DNA of 64,000 nt. It comes from Phoronis australis (taxonomy: Eukaryota; Phoronida; Phoronidae). Of the stretch, positions 1-8,641 are shown in pieces (the stretch's first letter is position 1; the number at the start of each line of letters is the position of its first letter). The notes below the pieces were generated by a model. That model saw nothing but the letters and a program-made list of their open reading frames with translations. It made no database searches and was not told the origin of the DNA. The position numbers were made by a program, and so were the translations under genes. The stretch covers positions 30,923-94,922 of the forward strand of contig NMRA01000009.1 of the NCBI GenBank assembly GCA_002633005.1. The letters are read 5' to 3'.

Positions 1-367
1 TGCGCTGCACAGTTCCTGTTGGGAATTCTACTGCGCAGTTCCTGTTGGGAAGTCTACTGCACAGTTCCTGTTGGGAAGTGTGCTGCACAGTTCCTGTTGG
101 GAAGTGTACTGCACAGTTCCTGTTGGGAAGTGTGCTGCACAGTTCCTGTTGGGAAATGCGCTGCACAGTTCCTGTTGGGAATTCTACTGCGCAGTTCCTG
201 TTGGGAAGTCTACTGCACAGTTCCTGTTGGGAAGTGTGCTGCACAGTTCCTGTTGGGAAGTGTGCTGCACAGTTCCTGTTGGGAAGTGTGCTGCACAGTT
301 CCTGTTGGGAAGTGTGCTGCACAGTTCCTGTTGGGAAGTGTGCTGCACAGTTCCTGTTGGGAAGTGT
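1..367. repeat. 26-bp minisatellite (about 14 copies)
   Basis: Tandem 26-mer built on gctgcacagttcctgttggg followed by aagtgt. Variants carry gaattctactgcg in place of gaagtgtgctgca. The array starts at or before the window edge and lies in an intron of the ADAMTS gene. Because 26 is not a multiple of three and the unit has no stop, all three plus frames stay open; the Cys-rich peptides they give are not genes. Confidence 0.95.
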
Positions 368-474
368 ATACTACACAGTGACTGAACATGTAGCTGGTGC
401 TGGTTAATCAAGACTGACGTTAGCGGGAAGAATTAAAGCGAACCTTTATTGCAGACATTTCTCATCCTTTCTAG

Positions 475-600
475 GTTTGGAATAAAAGATGACTATCATC
501 CCCCAAACAACAGAAAGTGTCGGCGAGGACTAATGTACAACCAACACCGAGGCAATTCCTTCTCCAAGTGTAGCGTTGAAGACCTTGAGAGGTGGCTTCT
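475..600 (+). CDS. ADAMTS exon: C-terminal end of metalloprotease domain
   Basis: The exon follows a ctttctag acceptor (AG at 473-474) and ends at a consensus gtaagt donor at 601. The first base completes a codon; the exon then encodes 41 residues, starting FGIKDDYHPPNN and ending SVEDLERWL, plus two bases. The pattern of a Cys, a GLMYN stretch, then FSKCSVEDLERWL matches the end of ADAMTS catalytic domains, where the family usually has a 'G.IM....(F/W)S.CS...L..FL' pattern. The catalytic HExxH helix would be in an upstream exon outside the window. The minisatellite at 1-367 ends about 105 bp upstream, so it lies in the preceding intron. Confidence 0.8.
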
Positions 601-1156
601 GTAAGTAAGCTAGAAAGTGAATCGTTCTGCTGTCGAAAGGATAAAAAACTCCCTCTTATGTCAAAACCGTATTTTGAGAGACCTGCTTACTCTAGTAAAC
701 TCGGCCTCACCTTGTTTCTTACTCAGATTACAAAAACTTTCTAGACTGGAGAAGACCTTACAAGTCGTTAATATTTCAGGCTACACTTTTTGATTGTCTC
801 AGCTGGATACTTTCAGTCGCTAGGGTTATTCAAGCTGGTCTATCGTAATCAACTACAATTCAAATAAGGAAGAAAAAACGCCTGTGAAGAAGAATTCATG
901 TCAACAGCAGAACATGGCCTTCGGTGGTTTTAAATGTCAGTTAATCATTTGCGCGTAAAACACTGGAAGTTTTTCGCAATATCAGGTACTGCTATTGTAG
1001 TTACTAACACTATGGTAAACTCTTCAAATGACAAGAGAAGAAATATGCAACCGAACTTGGTTCAATCGTGTCAAACCTGTTAACAAGATTTTGCAAAGTG
1101 CAACAAGGTTCCATCATACGTGATTGTCATTACCTTAGGAATTGTTGTCATTGTAG

Positions 1157-1351
1157 ATCAGAAAGATCCATGTGTCTCGACACTCTTCCAAAATCCACCA
1201 ATGAGACCACAAAACTTTTCGATAGCTCCATGTTCATCAAGCCGATAGAGGCGGTAGACGGTTCTTGGGGCCTATGGAGCACTTGGAGTACATGCTCTCG
1301 AACGTGTGGAGGTGGAGTTCGACGCCAAAGGCGGGATTGCAATTCACCGTC
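1157..1351 (+). CDS. ADAMTS exon: linker plus first half of TSP1 repeat
   Basis: The donor is TC|gtaagt at 1352. The best acceptor is the AG at 1155-1156, which gives phase 2 and joins in frame to the exon ending at 600. Residues run from [13 protein letters not shown] through [20 protein letters not shown] and [15 protein letters not shown]. The [17 protein letters not shown] core is a textbook TSP1 repeat with the Trp residues that carry C-mannose in the family. The MCLDTLP stretch resembles the very start of an ADAMTS disintegrin-like domain, but the rest of that domain (normally about 70-80 residues and eight Cys) is absent. The exact acceptor is less certain than the donor; a shorter exon starting after AG at 1228-1229 would also be in an open frame. 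A palindromic insertion sits on the donor. Confidence 0.75.
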
Positions 1352-1435
1352 GTAAGTACTCGCTGGTTCCCTGCGTGCCGCTAGGTGGTAGCCAGCACGC
1401 TGGCTAGGCACGTGGGGAACCAGCGAGTCGTAAGT
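1351..1435. mobile_element. ~70-bp palindromic insertion with duplicated splice donor
   Basis: A 70-71-bp foldback element (1358-1428) has arms starting ACTCGCTGGTTCCC and ending GGGAACCAGCGAGT, 14 bp perfect, and an inner hairpin TAGCCAG/CTGGCTA. It is flanked by the direct repeat CGTAAGT (1351-1357 and 1429-1435); an 8-bp reading (TCGTAAGT) is equally possible. An 8-bp target duplication is typical of hAT-class elements, but the family is not identified. The duplicated target is the ADAMTS 5' splice site itself. Confidence 0.85.
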
Positions 1436-1589
1436 AAAGCTTGTGCAAGAAATTTAATTCGAGTTAATGCCTCTCGTGTTTGGTCATAATTCATCGTCAT
1501 CAGTTTTGACGACTGTAAGAGTGAGTACAAATTGCTATGTAAAATCTGGTTCGAGTGCTAAAATGCTTTTTCATCTTGTTTTATTCTAG

Positions 1590-1780
1590 ACCAATCAGGG
1601 GTGGTCGAGCTTGCACAGGGCATCGCTATAGGAACATGATGTGTCACACGGAAAGCTGTGTCAACCCATACAAACGCACAGCTGATCACTCGTCTATTTT
1701 GCTCCAATATGCTGACGAGTGTGCACGGAAGTATTTCAAGCGATACACTTTTCCTGAGATTGAAGGAATTTATCGTGAAG
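1590..1780 (+). CDS. ADAMTS exon: second half of TSP1 and start of Cys-rich domain
   Basis: The acceptor is ttattctag (AG at 1588-1589). The first base completes the Ser codon split from the previous exon; then come PIRGGRACTGHRYRN, MMCHTESC and a segment ending YADECARKYFKRYTF and PEIEGIYRE. The 'P..GG..C.G.R.R...C....C' pattern is the standard second half of the ADAMTS first TSP1 repeat. The following 'QYADECARKYFKR' corresponds to the 'FREEQC..F' that opens the Cys-rich domain. The donor is GAAG|gtacat, non-consensus at +4 to +6, but the split Gly codon (G|GA) matches the next exon exactly. Confidence 0.8.
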
Positions 1781-2026
1781 GTACATGTGATTCTTTGGCA
1801 TCCATTCAGTACAGACCTTTGCACAAACTACCGCTGAACTCAAGCCCTTCATTAGTCGATGTTTTCTGCACATAAGACGCGATCGCAGTTAAGCGAATAC
1901 TCTTTTACCTGTGTTGGTTTTGAAAATTGGACATCTTAGACGGTCCGATGTGGACGAACGATTACATTTGAAGTGCTACTCGCTCAACTGGAGTGAACAT
2001 ATGCCATTTGCACGTAAAGTTGATTT

Positions 2027-2066
2027 TTATATACAAAGTGATATCTGTTTGGATGGCGTGTGTCCG
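2027..2066 (+). pseudogene. Decayed copy of the Cys-rich exon
   Basis: 35 of 40 bases match the end of the live exon at 2259-2298; the translation reads YIQSDICLDGVCP against SIQNDVCVDGVCL. The donor, GTAAGT in the live exon, is ATAAGT here (2067-2072). Weaker similarity may extend upstream to about 1990 (a KVDF stretch). Confidence 0.7.
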
Positions 2067-2173
2067 ATAAGTTATCATGGTTCGTCAATCATCTGTCAAC
2101 AGTTAGTTGGTAAATTTACAACGCAACGGAGATTTACATGTGCACTTTCTGAATTCGGTGACCCGTTTTTTAG

Positions 2174-2298
2174 GAACAGCGCGGTGCCACACGATGTGTA
2201 CACCAGTTGGGAAGAATTATTATCGTTACTACAGTGTGGTGGACGGGTTCAGTTGTAGTTCTATACAAAATGATGTCTGTGTGGATGGCGTGTGTCTG
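2174..2298 (+). CDS. ADAMTS exon: Cys-rich domain
   Basis: The acceptor is gttttttag (AG at 2172-2173) and the donor is a strong CTG|gtaagt at 2299. It encodes TARCHTMCTPVGKNYYRYYS and then VVDGFSC, SSIQNDVCVDGVCL. This matches the ADAMTS Cys-rich consensus 'C.L.C.......YY....VVDGTPC.....DVCV.G.C'. Entry phase 1 and exit phase 0 agree with both neighbours. A decayed copy of the last 40 bp lies 232 bp upstream (2027-2066). Confidence 0.85.
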
Positions 2299-2567
2299 GT
2301 AAGTAAGTTTGCCCCGATCCGGAAATATTGAACTGGTATATATTTATCCATGGGCAAACCAGATATGCAAAATTCCAAATAATGAAATCAGATCAAAGGG
2401 TCTACGGGATTGTCATAAATTCAGTGGTTTAATTTTCTAGACTTTTACCCAAGAACGCCGTCTTTGATTTGTAAAATGTCGATGAAATGTTGAGGATTTT
2501 GGTGTTAATTTGCTGCAATCGATTGTGATAACCTGCAGACGTTCAACAAGGGCTGTTAATATTATAG

Positions 2568-2688
2568 GAACGCGGTTGCGATGATGAAACCTTCGAGTCA
2601 AAGGCTAGGTACGATGTATGCGGCGTATGCGGCGGAAACGGAACGTCGTGTAAAGTATACAATGGCACTTACTACGGAGAGTTTATTG
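2568..2688 (+). CDS. ADAMTS exon: end of Cys-rich domain
   Basis: The acceptor AG is at 2566-2567 after an AT-rich tract; the donor is ATTG|gtaagt. It encodes ERGCDDETFESKARYDVCG, then VCGGNGTSCKVYNGTYYGEF and I. The CGVCGGNGTSC motif is the signature of ADAMTS proteins at the end of the Cys-rich domain, so this exon is the strongest family marker in the gene. It leaves one G that is completed by the next exon. Confidence 0.92.
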
Positions 2689-4203
2689 GTAAGTTCCCCC
2701 TAAATTCGCCACTAAGTATAACACATAGATTAATCGTTGAGATCTTTGAACTTATGTAGAACCTTATTTTTTAATTTTGAAGATTTCAAGCAACCTCGTT
2801 TTCTCACCTGCTGATGCATCATTGGCGTCAATCTCGAAAAATAAAGGCAAGAACCCTATCTCACAAATTGAGTGGATGGTGGTCTTTTCTCACAGTTGCC
2901 TGTAATTTGCTAAAAGCATAGGTCACGGAGTTTTCAAAATTTCCACCAAAATCGGGTTGAGTATCCTTTTAATCATTGTTTTACGATATTGAATACCTGT
3001 TTGGATAAATATTTTAGCTTCATCATTCCCTAACTAGTTAACTTTAAAATTGACATCTTCCAAGTTGGGTACCACAATGTACTGTTGACCTATTTAACAT
3101 TGACTCCACCTCTGACCTAGTTTGACCAGAGACATTGAACCTCCCGACTTTCAAAATTACATGGTGTTTTAGAGATAATTAGTTTGTTACGCTTTGCAAA
3201 TTTAGTTGACATTGCGATTGAATACTGAACTAATGATCATGGTTGTGGCATATGTATAGGTTATATTGACCAAAAACAAGTTTTCATCGGATACTCGCGA
3301 TGTTTTCGGCTTTCTCTCGGCCTTGGTAAATCAACTTAGGAACACGCTAAGTTCTCGAAATGGTTCTGTGGATTTTACTAAAACTTTCCAATTCTAGTAT
3401 TTATTTATCCATTTCAAAAACGATGTTAGAATTTTTTAAATGCCTAGTATAATTGCGCCGTGCCATAAACAAAATGCGTTAATTTTGTGATTAATTCGGC
3501 ATAGACACCAAACTAAATGAGTAATCGAAATTTTCTAACGACGTTTTTGAGAGATATCCACAATGACTTTTCATTTAGGAAGATATCATTGAAGTCGATG
3601 TGGGGGTGTTAGTGCTACGAATGTACCTTGGTTAAAAAGGTGGCCATACATTATAATAATAATAATCACACGTAAGCATGAAGTGCATTTTGATAATACC
3701 TGACATTTCTTCTTTCAGAAAATATGTATTTTTGATAGCTGACAAAGCCTACCTTTTCTGGTAGTTGACTTTGAATTAACGTTCCTCAATAAGATCGCAC
3801 GTGAATGTTTTACTTATACGCAGTGTTGAAAAGTCGTCGACTCACTCAGAATAAATTCAACTTATCTTGATTGACTCAGCTGATTTGCCGATGAATGAGA
3901 CACTGTATGGGTGAGGGCATTTTGAAAGAATATGCGCGGAATGAGAATGGAACAACTTCGTAATCCGAAGATTCCGACAATGATCGGACATAAATATTGA
4001 ACGCAGGTCCGATCGACGACATTCAGGGGAATGTATTTCGATTGATCCGTTATCGAAGAACGCAGTCTTACAGTCAGCGTTCATACTAGCTGACACGTAG
4101 CTGACTTCTTGTGACGTTAGTAGATCACGTAACAAACTTCCTTTGCGTGTTGGAAATTCGATTATTATATTTTAGACAGATTTAATTAATGATTATAACG
4201 CAA
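2689..4203. other. Intron; nothing recognised
   Basis: ADAMTS intron between the Cys-rich and spacer exons. AT-rich DNA; I see no coding signal, RNA gene or repeat in it before the minisatellite at 4251. Confidence 0.5.
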
Positions 4204-4250
4204 TCCCAAATTTATTAAATTGTAAGCTTAACATTTTTGACATCGCAATG

Positions 4251-4565
4251 ACTAAGATAAGCGTGCAATTATTAACTAAGATAAGCGTGCAATTATTAAC
4301 TAAGATAAGCGTGCAATTATTAACTAAGATAAGCGTGCAATTATTAACTAAGATAAGCGTGCAATTATTAACTAAGATAAGCGTGCAATTATTAACTAAT
4401 ATAAGCGTGCAATTATTAACTAATATAAGCGTGCAATTATTAACTAATATAAGCGTGCAGTTATTAACTAATATAAGCGTGCAATTATTAACTAATATAA
4501 GCGTGCAGTTATTAACTAATATAAGCGTGCAATTATTAACTAAGATAAGCGTGCAATTATTAACT
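4251..4565. repeat. 24-bp minisatellite (13 copies)
   Basis: Unit actaagataagcgtgcaatt plus atta. The 24-bp period is three-based, so one plus frame stays open and reads (TKISVQLL)n; there is no sign that it is translated. Copies 1-6 and 13 carry actaag, copies 7-12 carry actaat, so the variants sit in blocks. Confidence 0.95.
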
Positions 4566-4839
4566 TATTGTTAAATCCAGAACTAATAACCCCTCGTACT
4601 GGCTAGAGGTCGGAGCTTTTAAGCTTAAAAAGATCTTTGAGAACATAGGTAATGGGCTTTTGCACCGATGGAACATGATGGGGTTGTTGCTAACCAATGA
4701 GCTAAATATCTCATTGCGCTAACCGAGTCATTAGTTTTCATTATAAGGCCAAAAAGCGTCGAGTATAGCTGTAGGTGAATACAGTTTTCGTAAAACAGAA
4801 TAATGAAGACTTTGAATGAACAATTTACTTTATTTTTAG

Positions 4840-4903
4840 CGAGACGTCGTCTGTTACGAATATCCCATCATGCGTTGAATATTTACTTTTAAATTATTTG
4901 TAG
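4840..4903 (+). pseudogene. Decayed copy of the spacer exon start
   Basis: A tandem duplication of 64-bp period covers a 3' splice site and the first part of the spacer exon. From 4841, 36 of 43 bases match the live exon from 4905. In the live phase it reads RRRLLRISHHALNIYF and then a TAA. The copy keeps its own AG (4838-4839) after a T-rich tract. Confidence 0.75.
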
Positions 4904-4999
4904 GGAGACGTCGTATGTTGCGGATACCTCAGCATGCGTTCAATATTAAAGTAAACATTAGGTCCAGAAAACATAAGGACATGGCCGGAAATGTGATCC
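4904..4999 (+). CDS. ADAMTS exon: start of spacer domain
   Basis: The acceptor is tatttgtag (AG 4902-4903) and the donor is ATCC|gtaagt. The reading GRRRMLRIPQHAFNIKV followed by NIRSRKHKDMAGNVI matches the first strand of the ADAMTS spacer ('..VV.IP.GA..I.V......'). The phase (G|GG in, C| out) agrees with the exons before and after. A second, decayed copy of the acceptor and the first ~43 bases of this exon sits 64 bp upstream. Confidence 0.8.
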
Positions 5000-5042
5000 G
5001 TAAGTAAAACTTACTGTATTTTTTTACTTAATATTGAATCAT

Positions 5043-5270
5043 TCGCACCCAGCCTTTAATATGGGGGGTCTCGAATCTCTGACAATGTGGACGTTTTGCT
5101 AACAAAAAAGCGGGAGGGCTAAAAAATTAAAACAGGACGCCACCTTCAGGTCTGTGAACTGTGCGTCTGCGCCTTTTTAGTGGACTTTTGTCGGACTTTT
5201 TTCTCTGGGGCGGACCTTTTTACTCACTTCGCCAAACCCCCTAGCCCCCCCGGGTGCGCGCATGTGAATA
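5043..5270. repeat. Dispersed repeat, copy 1 of 3
   Basis: Starts near 'cgcacccagcc' and contains 'gggggtctcgaat', 'gtggacgttttgct' and 'aaccccctagcccccc'. Related copies lie at about 28468-28640 and 42190-42330. No coding capacity seen. An uncharacterised interspersed repeat in an ADAMTS intron. Confidence 0.6.
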
Positions 5271-6199
5271 CAAGAAATAATTTTACTGAAAACCAATAGG
5301 AATAGAAAGGCATTCGAGTACTGGAATGGAATTCAGTGCGTAAAATTGTATTAAGTAAATATATATAATTATACAGATCATAAATACTTTAACAATATAA
5401 AGGATGTGTTTATATACTTACCGTGTCTCACCAGAGTCCAGGGTTTATTTTTTGTACTAGAAATCGAATTAAATATTTTGACATTTCCCTTCTACATTAG
5501 CATGAAGGTATATTGTTGTGTGTTCCAGTGTATTATACTTTACAAAAATGAGTGTCAATAGTCCAAGTTGCACTTGATAAACTCTTCATTTGAGCTATAA
5601 TCTCGCTCGAGTGAAAACTCGACGTCTGATGTTCAGACTTCAATTGATGGCTTCAACGCTGGGGTCATAAACGATAATGTAGTTTAGCAGAGGACGATAG
5701 AGTGGTATCTTGAGTCCCCACAGGCAGCAGTAGAACAATAATTCCAGATATACGAAGATTAGACCCCGGACTTGCAAGAAGAAAATTGTGTCACTTCTCC
5801 AACAGTTAAGGCATTGAAAATACAACAAATTATATTGCCGTGGGAAACATTCGCCTACAACGGGTTATTACTATTAGGCCTGGGTCCACAGAGCGAGTCT
5901 AGTTTCTCATTCTCTGGATTGGATATGTTAATATTAAGATTAAAACTGTAAATATTGTTTCGCTGTATTTTGTTTATAGTTGTTCAGCTACAGTGTAGGA
6001 TCGTGTAGGTTTATTTGTTTATTCCGGCTTAAGGCAATCAGTTGACTGAATGGACTGTCCTCTGAAAAATTCATATCGTCAACGGAAAAATAAGGATTTG
6101 CACTAACAACCTATGTTTAGAATTTCCAGTCTAGGTGTTTTTGTTTGTAACTGTTCGTAACGATCAAACAGTTTGGTCAACTTTATTGTTTTTTTTCAG

Positions 6200-6303
6200 A
6201 TCTGAGAACAATTTCTGGCTGGTATTTAACCGACATCCGCAGCTACTCAGATACACGTGTCATTGCTTACGCTGGCAGCTCATGGGAATACATTTATGAC
6301 AAG
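6200..6303 (+). CDS. ADAMTS exon: spacer, middle part
   Basis: An excellent polypyrimidine tract and cag precede 6200; the donor is AAG|gtattc. After a split His codon it encodes LRTISGWYLTDIRSYS and DTRVIAYAGSSWEYIYDK. The spacer of ADAMTS proteins has this 'L....G.Y.L.......I..AG..W.Y' pattern. It exits in phase 0, as the next exon requires. Confidence 0.75.
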
Positions 6304-6625
6304 GTATTCTTTTTCAGTGTTCAGTGAAAACCGCGTGTTTTATCCAATGTAATTATGGGAGACATAGGAAACCCTTTGCGGTGAGAAGTTTTCGCTTATG
6401 GAACGATTTTACTTGCTTACTCCCATTATTTGAACATTCAAGTCTCGCCGAACCAATCATTTTATAGCAGCAGCCAGTTTGCAAGTGTGTGTTGATAAGA
6501 ACCCATTCGGGTTATTGGGCTCGCTTTGCACTTACGCGATTTTACGCAATTTTGCGCGATCTCATTTTTCTTGCAAGAGAATTACTTTACAGAACGCAAC
6601 ACTGATTGACGTTGTACGATTTCAG

Positions 6626-6691
6626 TTCGGTGGATGGTTACCTCACTTACTGCGAACCAAGGGGCCAATCACGAAGGACGTGGATATATAC
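6626..6691 (+). CDS. ADAMTS exon: spacer, short internal exon
   Basis: A 66-bp exon (22 codons, phase 0 at both ends) between cgatttcag and TAC|gtaggt. It encodes FGGWLPHLLRTKGPITKDVD and IY. The GPITKDVDIY stretch fits the 'GP....L.V.VL' strand of ADAMTS spacers. Several longer reading frames run across this stretch in other frames, but only this one has the splice borders, phase and family match. Confidence 0.7.
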
Positions 6692-7244
6692 GTAGGTTTT
6701 AAAGGAATATTCATTGACATGATGATCGTGGTGAAGCGGTTCACTTTCAAAGCTATAACACAGTTGTGCGTTAGATACATTACTGCACTCTACTCAGATT
6801 TAAACTTCGCTAGTGCATGCTGGAAATTGCAAGTCCTCCTATCAGCAACGCTTAATTTTTACTCTTAGTGGAGAATTAGCAATTAGATACCCACCATCTT
6901 TGGAAAGAATCACTGTAATCAAATGTCTTAAGTGTTGCGCATTATTAATAAAGTTCCCAATGTCAATTAATGGAAAAGTAAGCTGTCCTATCAAGATTCC
7001 AACCAACGTTGCATGAAGATAAATTCGACAGAAGTCATTTTAAAGACGATCATAGTTGTTGGTCTTTTCAACTGCAAAATTTATAGATTGACTGAGGTCT
7101 GACCTTGTAAACATGCTGCCAAATGTCTTGGTTTGGATTCAATTTAATTTATTTTACTTGCCTGCTGTCTATCGTAGAATTTTTTTGAAATTCTTACAAC
7201 ACGTAATTCGAATTTAATTATTTCAAATGCACCATTTTTTTCAG

Positions 7245-7307
7245 CTTCACAGAACGTGGCACGCCAAACCAAACCTGGGCATTGAATATACGTACACGCT
7301 TTTAAAT
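7245..7307 (+). CDS. ADAMTS exon: end of spacer domain
   Basis: A 63-bp exon (21 codons, phase 0) after an attttttttcag-type acceptor. It encodes LHRTWHAKPNLGIEYTYTLL plus N, matching the spacer end '....NPGI.YEYT'. The donor AAT|gtacat has the same weak gtacat form as the donor at 1781. If that donor were missed, the frame would close at a TGA about 30 bases on. Confidence 0.7.
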
Positions 7308-7366
7308 GTACATCGCCGTCATCGCATTGCTTCCTGAAGAACAAAGTTTGCCGAGTTCCTTCCTAG

Positions 7367-7462
7367 CATACTATACGTGTAATAATATATTTGTAAGACA
7401 TACTATACGTGTAATACTATATTTGTATGACATACTATACGTGGAATACTATATTTGTAAGA
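7367..7462. repeat. 32-bp tandem repeat (3 copies)
   Basis: Unit begins catactatacgtgtaat; three near-identical copies directly downstream of the spacer-end exon. Confidence 0.9.
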
Positions 7463-7620
7463 CAATTACAAAAGTTATTGTTGTAGCTTGACTTTGTACA
7501 AGCAATGGTGAAGTGTTGTTATCGCTACTTTTGTTAATAATGCATTTCGCTCTCTTTAGCTGACTAGAAATTGAAAATGGAATTAGGCCGTTTACTGTCA
7601 TGAAAACGACTGATAAATAT

Positions 7621-7780
7621 AGATTATTGCATGGCGAAGTCGTTTTCCCCCGTTATCTAGACCCCGAGTGGATTTTGGATAATTATCGCCCGAGGGGCGT
7701 TAGTCCCGAGGGTGATAATTCTACACAATCCACGAGGGCTCTAGATAAGGGGGATAACGACTGAGAACATGTAATAATCT
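7621..7780. mobile_element. 160-bp foldback element, copy A
   Basis: Terminal inverted repeats agattattgcatg / catgtaataatct; nearly the whole element folds back on itself (cgttatctagaccccgagtg against cgagggctctagataa). It has no coding capacity, so it is a MITE-like non-autonomous element. A second 160-bp copy in inverted orientation is at 8482-8641. Confidence 0.85.
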
Positions 7781-8241
7781 ATTTATACTACATACTGAAC
7801 GAGAAACATTGCAATGAATCGATCTACCTTTCTCGACTCGCCTCGGCTTTGTGACTACTTTCTATGTCAGAGGCCCGGGGTCGGAGGTCGTGACCTTTTA
7901 AGAAAAGCCGAGTTATTTTTGTCAAATAATGCTTTAACTCAAAACCAATTGAAAAACAAACTAGAAATAAAGTGAATCTATAAATTAAGGTTTAGCAACT
8001 ATTATAGCTTACTACACATTTTATCATGCTAAGCTTCTACCGGGAAAATATCGTCTGCTAAATTGGTTACCACTGGTAACTGAGTATAATGCTAAAGTCA
8101 AAGGATCCCGACGACACGATGCCCGCATTCAAATTGGAGATCGGTGATTTTACAAGTGAGAGAACACGAGAAAAAAAATTCACTTGATTAAAATATCGTT
8201 TTTATGGAAATTATACGTCTTATTTTTCATAGCGTATAAAT

Positions 8242-8469
8242 GTCGGTACAATGCCCTTTGCTAAACATACGATTGTTGCGCGTGCTCATTTAAGTATTCT
8301 ATTTTCACGTTTGATGACGTCAGCCGCTGAGTGGTGTAGTGGTAAAGTCGGCGACTCGAAACTCTTGAGGCTCGGCTTCGAAACCGGCCTCGGTTTCCCG
8401 CCACTAGTGAGATTTGTATCTGCCATTCGACGCTAATATCGTGGTATAATATTCCTTATACCACAATAT
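8242..8469 (+). mobile_element. tRNA-like retroposon (SINE-like) between 12-bp repeats
   Basis: Holds a tRNA-like block at about 8327-8407 with an A-box-like tggtgtagtggtaa and a B-box-like gcttcgaaacc. It ends in an imperfect 19-bp hairpin (8431-8474). The sequence tagcgtataaat occurs at both edges (8230-8241 and 8470-8481) and may be a target duplication. The acceptor stem does not pair convincingly, so I do not call a functional tRNA. Confidence 0.45.
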
Positions 8470-8481
8470 TAGCGTATAAAT

Positions 8482-8641
8482 AGATTATTACATGTTCTCA
8501 GTCGTTATCCCTCTTATCTAGAGCCCTCGTGGATTTTGTAGAGTTATCACCCTTGGGGCTAACGCCCCTCGGGCGATAATTCTCCAAAATCCACTCGGGC
8601 GCTAGATAACGGGGAATAACGACTTCACCATGTAATAATCT
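8482..8641. mobile_element. 160-bp foldback element, copy B (inverted)
   Basis: Same length and sequence type as 7621-7780 but in the opposite orientation, starting agattattacatgttctcag. Possible 4-bp target duplication aaat. With copy A it brackets a 700-bp segment holding the tRNA-like retroposon. Confidence 0.85.

Noticed and set aside
19-411. Cys-rich peptides in three plus frames and one minus frame
   Set aside because: They are translations of a 26-bp minisatellite without stop codons; no gene signal.
1148-1411. Minus-strand 87-codon frame opposite the TSP1 exon
   Set aside because: Shadow of the ADAMTS exon and of the palindromic insertion.
6479-6868. 129-codon plus frame around the spacer exon
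   Set aside because: The true ADAMTS exon in this interval is only 66 bp with clear splice borders and phase; the rest is intron read-through.
8327-8407. Functional tRNA gene
   Set aside because: A- and B-box-like motifs are present but the acceptor and anticodon stems do not pair well; more likely a retroposon head.
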